Source of the DNA: Actinacidiphila acidipaludis
GTDB taxonomy: Bacteria > Actinomycetota > Actinomycetes > Streptomycetales > Streptomycetaceae
Length of the DNA stretch: 64,000 nt
Reading direction: 5' to 3'
NCBI RefSeq assembly: GCF_019890725.1
Contig: NZ_JAINZZ010000005.1
Coordinates: 186,001 to 250,000 of the forward strand
The number at the start of each line of letters is the position of its first letter. The first letter of the stretch is position 1. The translations under genes were made by a program, and so were the position numbers. This document shows, in pieces, positions 58,586-64,000 of the stretch. Under the pieces are notes generated by a model. That model made no database searches and was not told where the DNA came from. It saw only the letters and a program-made list of their open reading frames with translations.

Positions 58586-60349
58586 TCAGTGACCGGTACC
58601 GGCTGACCAGTACGTGGAGTTGCCGTCGGGAGAGCTGACAGTCACGTCCCCGTTCGGGTGGATCACCAACACGGCACCGGGGTGCCCGGCGGTGTTGCTG
58701 GCCCACAGCGCGTGGCCGGATGCGTCGTAGACGACGAGGTTGCCGTCGCCCTGGATGGCGACCGTGTGGCCGGAGCCAGGCGTGTGCGACGACCAGCGCA
58801 CGACGCCGCTGGGGTCGATGACCACCAGGTTGCCCTGTCCGTCCATCGCGACCTTCGTGCCGTCCCGGTTGGTGACGGACTGCCCCGCCCCCATGGACGA
58901 GCCGGAGGCGATGGCCGTCGCGTAGGCGACCGCGGGCTTCGGAGCCGGGGCGGGGTCGCTCTTCGGCTGCTCCGGCGCGGGGTTGGCGGGCTTGGCGGGA
59001 GTCGCCGGCTTCGCCGGGACCGTGGACTTCGCCGGGGTGACCGGAGTCGCCGGCTTGGCGGGCGCGGCCGGAGTGACGGCCTTGGCCGGGGTCGCCGGCT
59101 TCGTGACCGCCGGTGTCCGGGTCTCGGCCGGCTTCGCCGAGGTGACCTCGGGCGTGGCCGCCGTGTCCTTGGTGGCGGTGTGGGCAGCCGGGGTGCTCGT
59201 CGTCGACTTCGAGGAGGACGAGGTGGACGAGGAGGACGAGGTGGACGGCTTGGCGGGAACGGCCGGGGTCGCCGGCGGCGCCGCTTTCTGCGGGGTGGAC
59301 GACGTCCCCCCGAACGTGAGGACCGGGAACTTCGGCGAGTCCTTCCCGCCCTTCGTGTCCGCGGAGTCGTCAGGGGGCGTGCCGTGCGGGGCGCTCGCCG
59401 CGTTCTTGTCCGGTGTGGCGGAGCGCGGGGACGGGGACAGCGGCGGTGTGCCGTCCAGGCCCGGGGCAAGCGGGGCGCCGTCGGGGCCGACCAGCGCGGG
59501 CAGCGCGACAGTGCCCCCGGGGTTGCCCGGAGGCGGCGTGACCGTCGTGTCGCCGGAAGCGTCCCCCGTGGGGCCGCCCGGGGTGGGCGCGCCGCCGATG
59601 CGGGCCCCGGCGCCGGAACCGGTGTCCGTGCCGGGGACGACGGCGGTGTCGTTCTGGTACGGCAGGGCGTGGCCGGAGGCCGACGGGCTCGGGCTGTCGC
59701 CGGTCCCGGCGTGCGCGAGCGCACCGGAACGGGGACCGTCCGAACCGTGCTGGGCCGGGGCGGGCATCTGGCTGGAGTAGCCGTCGGGCCCGTCGACGGA
59801 GCCGTCGCCGTGGTGGGTCGTGTCGCCGCCGAGGCCGGCGATCGGCTGCGGGCTGCCGGTGCCCTCGAAGGTCGTGGTGTCGCGGTCGTTGTTGTGCACG
59901 AACGGGACGGTGACCAGGACCGCACCGGCGACCGCGGCGGCCGTCATCAGCGGCCAGCGTCCGGCCTTGGTCGCCAGGGCGGCGACGCGGTGCGGGCGTT
60001 CGGCACGGGCCTCGGCCGCGGCGGCGAGGCTGCCGGTGAGGACGGCCTCGGCCGCGGCTTCGGCCTGCGGGTCCGCGGTGGCAGCGGGCTGCTGCCGCCC
60101 CCGGGTCTCCGGGCGCGGCAGCCGGCCGGCGACCGGTCCGCTCTCTCGCACGCCGGCCACGGCGGCCACGGCGGCCGGTTCGGTCGCGGCGACGGCCTGC
60201 GCAGCGGCGATCGCGGCCGACGCGGCAGCGCCGCCGGTGTCGGTCTCGTCCAGGGGCAGGGCCAGCGCCCGCCGTATGCGCGGCGTCGCGGCCGGGCCGC
60301 CTGTCCCCGCCGTCGGCGGGGGTCCGGCCGCCGGGTGGTCGAGGGCCAT
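58586..60349 (-). CDS. Membrane-anchored bulb-type (mannose-binding) lectin protein
   Basis: A 587-residue protein. One membrane helix at about 131-152 (WPLMTAAAVAGAVLVTVPFV) leaves an N-terminal cytoplasmic Ala-rich part and a long extracellular region. Residues 230-475 are a low-complexity Pro/Thr/Ser/Lys spacer (KPATPAK and STSSSSKST stretches), a wall-spanning design. Residues about 480-587 are a B-lectin domain with the sugar-binding repeats MDGQGNLVVIDPSG and IQGDGNLVVYDASG (QxDxNxVxY-type) and ALWASNT. ATG 60349 follows GAGGAGGA. It follows the large ART-like gene by 55 bases on the same strand, so both are probably one operon. Export or carbohydrate binding at the surface is likely. 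Confidence 0.8.
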   Translation of the reverse strand: MALDHPAAGPPPTAGTGGPAATPRIRRALALPLDETDTGGAAASAAIAAAQAVAATEPAAVAAVAGVRESGPVAGRLPRPETRGRQQPAATADPQAEAAAEAVLTGSLAAAAEARAERPHRVAALATKAGRWPLMTAAAVAGAVLVTVPFVHNNDRDTTTFEGTGSPQPIAGLGGDTTHHGDGSVDGPDGYSSQMPAPAQHGSDGPRSGALAHAGTGDSPSPSASGHALPYQNDTAVVPGTDTGSGAGARIGGAPTPGGPTGDASGDTTVTPPPGNPGGTVALPALVGPDGAPLAPGLDGTPPLSPSPRSATPDKNAASAPHGTPPDDSADTKGGKDSPKFPVLTFGGTSSTPQKAAPPATPAVPAKPSTSSSSSTSSSSKSTTSTPAAHTATKDTAATPEVTSAKPAETRTPAVTKPATPAKAVTPAAPAKPATPVTPAKSTVPAKPATPAKPANPAPEQPKSDPAPAPKPAVAYATAIASGSSMGAGQSVTNRDGTKVAMDGQGNLVVIDPSGVVRWSSHTPGSGHTVAIQGDGNLVVYDASGHALWASNTAGHPGAVLVIHPNGDVTVSSPDGNSTYWSAGTGH

Positions 60350-60404
60350 CCGTCCTCCTCGGTCGTCTGGGTGATGGGGTGTCCGGTACAGCTCCGGTGG
60401 CGGG

Positions 60405-63400
60405 TCAGCCGCCGGGACCCGGGCCGGACGTGAGCAGGCCCAGCGGGCCGGTGCACCGTCCGGGTGTGCGGGCAGGGCTGAGCGGACCGGCCGCGGTTCC
60501 CTCGGGGAGGGCACGCGACCGGAGCCGGTCAAGGGCGATCTCGTCGGCCGCGTCCAGGACGCCGGGGACGGCCGCGGGCGTGGATTCGGGGAGTTCGCGC
60601 AGCAGGACGACAGCCGTCCCGTCCAGGTCGTCGACGGCCAGCAGCCGCAGCCGCGTCCCGGGGGCGAACAGCACCTCGTCGGCCGTGCCCGGGCCCGCGG
60701 CCTCGGCGCCCAGCAGCGAGCCGGCCCGGCGGCCCGTCATCGACCACACGAGGTAGCGGTCCCCCGCCACCGCCGGGCCGCCCCGCTCCAGGGCGAGTCC
60801 GCTGACGGGCAGCACGTCGCCCAGCTCCTCGCCGGGTAGCAGGAGCCGGGCCGTCTCGGCGATCCCCGGGGAACCGGCGGGGCGCACGACGGCGCCACGG
60901 TAGGAGGGCAGCCGGCGCAGCGCGGCGGCCACGCACGCGAGCACCGGTACGAGGGCGCGGTCGCCTGTGAGGGCCGCCGCGCGCAGCCCCTCGTACGACC
61001 AGGGCGCGCCGGGCTCGGCGTCCATGTAGGCGTGTAGCAGGGCCAGTTCGGCGGTGGCGTCCTCCGACTCGGCCGCGGAGCCGCCGCGCAGGGCGGGGAT
61101 GTGGGTCATGGCCCGGGTCACCGCCGCGCTGTGGGCGTCCCAGGCGGCTCCCAGCAGCACCCGGATCAGGTCCCGTTCGGCTGCGGTGCTGCGCCGGGAC
61201 GGCTGGACGAGGACACGTCCGGCGATCACCGGCGTGCCGGGCGGTCCCGGCACGGCCGGCGGGACGGGGGCCGCCGGCGGGACGGGGGCTGCCGGTCTCA
61301 CGGGCGCCTCCGCGACGGCGGAGGACCCGGGAGAACCGGGGGCCTCCGGGGCGTGGGGTGACCTCGCGGTGGCGTGCTCCTCCGGAGTACCGGGCGCGGT
61401 GCCGGATGCCTGCGGCGTGACGGACTGCTCGGTGACGCCGGGCGCCGCCGCGATGCCGGACGTGGGCGCTCCCTCGGGTGGCCGCGGGATGGCGGGCGGG
61501 GGCATGAGGGGAGGCGTACCCGCGGTGCCGCCTTCGGTGGCCAGCCGCAGCGGTGGGAGCACGGGCGCCTCGTCGGGCAGGGGGCCGCTCTCGTGCTCGG
61601 GCGATTCGGTTTCCCGCACGGGCGTGACGACGTCCTCCCCGGCGGCGGCTTCGGCGCGGCCCGGGCCGGCCGAGAAGGCCGAGGTGCCGGATTCCGGGGA
61701 TGCCGGCCGCGGCGCGCCGGTGGCGACTGCGCGGACGGCGGCTCGCCCGGAGGTCCCGTTCCCCGGCCCGGCCGCCGGGTGACGCGACACGCCTGGGGCC
61801 GTCGGCTGGTCCGCGCCGGCACCCGGTGCGTCGCCCGGAGCACCAAGCGCGGCCGTCCCGGGCGTTCCCGGACCGGGCGTTCCCGGCTTCGGCGTTCCCT
61901 GACCGGGCGTTCCCGGCCCGGGCGTTCCCGGACCGGGCGCACCGTGCACGGCGGGGGCCTGGGACGTCGTGTTGTCCTGCCGTACGCCGGTCGCCGGCGA
62001 CTGGGCGCGCGCGGACCCTCCTCGGGTCTGACCCGTGATCGCGTTCCCGCTCGCGGCACCGTCCTCGGCCGGGGACGGTCCGTCCGCAGGCGGGGCAGCC
62101 GCGGGCGCGCCGCCGGAACCGCCCCGGTTCGCACCCGCCGAGGACAGGACCGGGAATCCGAGCAGGCGCGGCCTGACGCGTGCGGCCTCCGCCGAGGCCG
62201 ATCCGCCGGACGGCGACGCCGCGGTGCTCCCCGCGGTCCCACGGTTCGCCCCGGTGTCACTGCTCGCGGCACCTTCCGTCTCGGGCACGCCCGTGGAGAG
62301 AGCACCCGTGGACGGCACCCCTTCCACGGGAGACCCGACCGAGCGCACCCTCTCGGACGCGGCGCCGACGGGGGCCCGGCCGCTTGACGACGTTGTCGTC
62401 CTCGGCGCGACCGCTGTCTCCTCCGCGGGCGACACCGCCCGAAGAGGTGCACGGCCTGGCGCCGTTGGCGCATCCCGGTCGGCGTCGGTCGCCGCGGCGC
62501 CCCCCTGCCGTGAGGAATCGGCGCTGCCCGCGCCTGCGCCTGCACCGGTCCCGGCACCGGCGGACGTCACAGCGCCCGGCGCGTCGGTTCCCCCGGTAGC
62601 GGGCCGAACGGGGGCGGGCACGCCCTGCGCGGGCGCTTCCTTGACGGGGGCGGCAGGCGCGCCGTGGGCAGGCGCACCCGGCGCCGCAGTGTCCGCAGCC
62701 GCAACGGACCGAAGGGGCGCGGACGGGACCGCCGCGCCCGGCGCGGCGGAGGACGGCGCCAGGCCCGGAGCCGCGTCCAGGAGGAGGGGGCGCCAGCCGC
62801 GCGCTGCGACCGCCAGCCCGTACTGGACCGCAAGCCTGCGCACCGCCCGGTGCGTCGCCGGCGACGCCTCCCCGTGGAGCTGGATCATCGTGCGGTCGCG
62901 GACGTCGTCCTGGAGCGCGCCGAAGAACCGCTGCAGCGGTGCCCAGAGCGTGGCGTCGTCGAGGCTGAGATCGGGGTGGCCGAGGTCGACGGCCATGACG
63001 TCGGGCTCGACGGGCCGCGACGCGGCGCTCTCCGGTACCCGGGCGTCGCTGGGGCCGACCCACAGGCCGGCCCGGGTGACGGCCACCTGCCAGCGCCGGT
63101 CGAGCAGGAGGGTGCCGGGCTCCGCGCCCGGACGCAGGCCGCCGATCGGGGCGCGCCAGTCGGCCAGCCGGGGCCGCGCCCCGGCGGGGACGCAGGTGAC
63201 CGCTTCGACGTAGGGGCGCCAGGAGGGGTTGCCGTGCTCGTCCAGCAGCACGGTGCGGCCGGCCGGATTGCGGGCGGGGTGGTCCCAGGGGGAGCCGCCG
63301 GGCTTCGGCGTGGCGTCGTCGAGGAGGACGGTGACGCCGCTGGCGACGCGGAGTTCGGTGCCGAGCAGGTCGGCCGCCTGCTGGGCGGCGGGCAGCAGGT

Positions 63401-63998
63401 CGCGTCCGTCTCCGGGGAGCAGCCGGACGGTGCCGCGCACGGAGGCGGGCAAGGCGGCGACGACGTCGGCGAGGGCGTCGGCGGGGACCGGTACAGAGCC
63501 GGGTGCGCCGACGAGGACGACGGGATGCGCGGAATCCGCCGGCAGGGCGTAGCGGACGGCGTCGGCGCCCTCGGCTGGGCCACCCGCGGGCATCACCATC
63601 AGGCCGGCGGGTATGTGGTGCACCACGCAGCCCTCGGCGGTGTCGGCGGCGACCCGATCCAGTGCGGCCTGCCAGCCGGGCTGGGGGTGCCGGGGGCCCA
63701 GTCGCCGGGGCAGCATCCCGGGGGAGAACTGCCACCAGGCGCCGGGTGTGCCGGGGACGTCCGGGGCGAAGAGGCCGCCGCCCGGGACGACCATCGCGGC
63801 CCCGGCGGGGGCGACCACGTCGAACCGCCAGCGTTCGGTGAGGCGGCGGGCCGGTGCGGGCCGGCCGGGAAGCTCCGCGGCTCCGCCGTTCATCACCAGC
63901 CGGATCTGGGTGACGCCGGACGCCTCGCAGGCGTCGAGCGCGGGGGCGAGGCCGTCGCAGAGGGCGTCGGGGTCGGCGAAGCCGGCGCCGACGAGCAC
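60405..63998 (-). CDS. Very large protein with degenerate ADP-ribosyltransferase-like C-terminus, start outside the window
   Basis: The minus-strand frame runs out of the window, so at least 1197 residues remain. The N-terminal visible 400 residues are a folded region (GWQAALDRVAADTAEGCVVH; DLGHPDLSLDDATLWAPLQRFFGALQ). A Pro/Ala/Gly/Thr-rich linker of about 500 residues follows, including a pentapeptide repeat (GTPGP). The last 200 residues resemble an ADP-ribosyltransferase fold: the Arg in SYRGAVVRP, a Ser in YLVWSMTGRR, and DEVLFAPGTRLRLL in place of the ExE loop. The first Glu of ExE is Ala (ADE), so activity may be lost. I associate such proteins, from memory, with streptomycete type VII secretion regions, but nothing here proves it. 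Confidence 0.7.
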   Translation of the reverse strand: MLVGAGFADPDALCDGLAPALDACEASGVTQIRLVMNGGAAELPGRPAPARRLTERWRFDVVAPAGAAMVVPGGGLFAPDVPGTPGAWWQFSPGMLPRRLGPRHPQPGWQAALDRVAADTAEGCVVHHIPAGLMVMPAGGPAEGADAVRYALPADSAHPVVLVGAPGSVPVPADALADVVAALPASVRGTVRLLPGDGRDLLPAAQQAADLLGTELRVASGVTVLLDDATPKPGGSPWDHPARNPAGRTVLLDEHGNPSWRPYVEAVTCVPAGARPRLADWRAPIGGLRPGAEPGTLLLDRRWQVAVTRAGLWVGPSDARVPESAASRPVEPDVMAVDLGHPDLSLDDATLWAPLQRFFGALQDDVRDRTMIQLHGEASPATHRAVRRLAVQYGLAVAARGWRPLLLDAAPGLAPSSAAPGAAVPSAPLRSVAAADTAAPGAPAHGAPAAPVKEAPAQGVPAPVRPATGGTDAPGAVTSAGAGTGAGAGAGSADSSRQGGAAATDADRDAPTAPGRAPLRAVSPAEETAVAPRTTTSSSGRAPVGAASERVRSVGSPVEGVPSTGALSTGVPETEGAASSDTGANRGTAGSTAASPSGGSASAEAARVRPRLLGFPVLSSAGANRGGSGGAPAAAPPADGPSPAEDGAASGNAITGQTRGGSARAQSPATGVRQDNTTSQAPAVHGAPGPGTPGPGTPGQGTPKPGTPGPGTPGTAALGAPGDAPGAGADQPTAPGVSRHPAAGPGNGTSGRAAVRAVATGAPRPASPESGTSAFSAGPGRAEAAAGEDVVTPVRETESPEHESGPLPDEAPVLPPLRLATEGGTAGTPPLMPPPAIPRPPEGAPTSGIAAAPGVTEQSVTPQASGTAPGTPEEHATARSPHAPEAPGSPGSSAVAEAPVRPAAPVPPAAPVPPAVPGPPGTPVIAGRVLVQPSRRSTAAERDLIRVLLGAAWDAHSAAVTRAMTHIPALRGGSAAESEDATAELALLHAYMDAEPGAPWSYEGLRAAALTGDRALVPVLACVAAALRRLPSYRGAVVRPAGSPGIAETARLLLPGEELGDVLPVSGLALERGGPAVAGDRYLVWSMTGRRAGSLLGAEAAGPGTADEVLFAPGTRLRLLAVDDLDGTAVVLLRELPESTPAAVPGVLDAADEIALDRLRSRALPEGTAAGPLSPARTPGRCTGPLGLLTSGPGPGG
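61861..61935 (-). repeat. Five tandem 15-base units encoding a GTPGP-type pentapeptide
   Basis: Five consecutive units of the type GGCGTTCCCGGACCG, each 15 bases with one to three changes, lie inside the linker of the large protein and encode PG-x-GT pentapeptides. The number of units could vary without breaking the frame. Confidence 0.85.
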
Positions 63999-64000
63999 GG

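Overview
The window reads as chromosomal DNA from a Streptomyces-like actinomycete (Streptomyces, Kitasatospora or a close relative). GC is very high, third codon positions are strongly GC-biased, GTG starts and purine-rich ribosome binding sites are common, and the families fit: HxlR, TetR and ArsR regulators, a sedolisin protease, a secreted M15 peptidase, a mycothiol-dependent isomerase-family protein, and Lys/Ala-rich lytic transglycosylase linkers. No rRNA, intact tRNA, insertion sequence, integrase or CRISPR array was seen. Assignments come from reading translated sequence and motifs; no database search was possible.

Positions 1-2665 hold the end of a probable secreted protein, a methyltransferase and a beta-lactamase-fold serine hydrolase. 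Positions 2685-16604 are the most unusual part: one minus-strand operon of five genes, in transcription order a trypsin-like protease without a signal peptide, a 1118-residue protein resembling the DUF6603 family, and three uncharacterised proteins of 898, 1563 and 557 residues. Two junctions overlap by four bases. None of the five shows a signal peptide or obvious membrane anchor, so a cytoplasmic multi-protein assembly is possible. This is the best candidate for an undescribed system.

Positions 17-23.5 kb carry a secreted lytic transglycosylase, a PIN-domain remnant, an HxlR regulator divergent from a methyltransferase, an alpha/beta hydrolase, a site-2-protease-like membrane peptidase and two GNAT acetyltransferases.

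Positions 23.6-36.1 kb look like a detoxification and stress island: three quinone-oxidoreductase-type dehydrogenases, a frameshifted MFS exporter, an MmcQ/YjbR protein, a TetR regulator, a secreted alpha/beta hydrolase, an AlkA-type DNA glycosylase, and a run of carboxymuconolactone decarboxylase-like, PEP mutase-like and nitroreductase genes. Six copies, four perfect in both arms, of the palindrome TGGAC-N6-GTCCA lie in its promoter regions, which points to one local TetR regulon.

Positions 36.2-49 kb hold an ArsR-MFS operon with a palindrome over the start region, two secreted proteins (one a Tat-exported M15 peptidase), an FRG-domain gene overlapping a family 2 glycosyltransferase, a sedolisin, a HIT-like protein, and a luciferase-like monooxygenase/FMN reductase pair. 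Gene remnants (DUF1963-like, AraC-like, a secreted-protein tail, a tRNA-Ser-like sequence) suggest active gene decay. Positions 49-58 kb carry a hydrolase, a MOSC-reductase-ferredoxin fusion, a TetR/MFS divergent pair, a membrane protein and an SDR that each contain one TTA codon, and a maleylpyruvate-isomerase-family gene. Positions 58.6-64 kb hold a membrane-anchored bulb-lectin protein and a large protein, open at the window edge, that ends in an ADP-ribosyltransferase-like domain.
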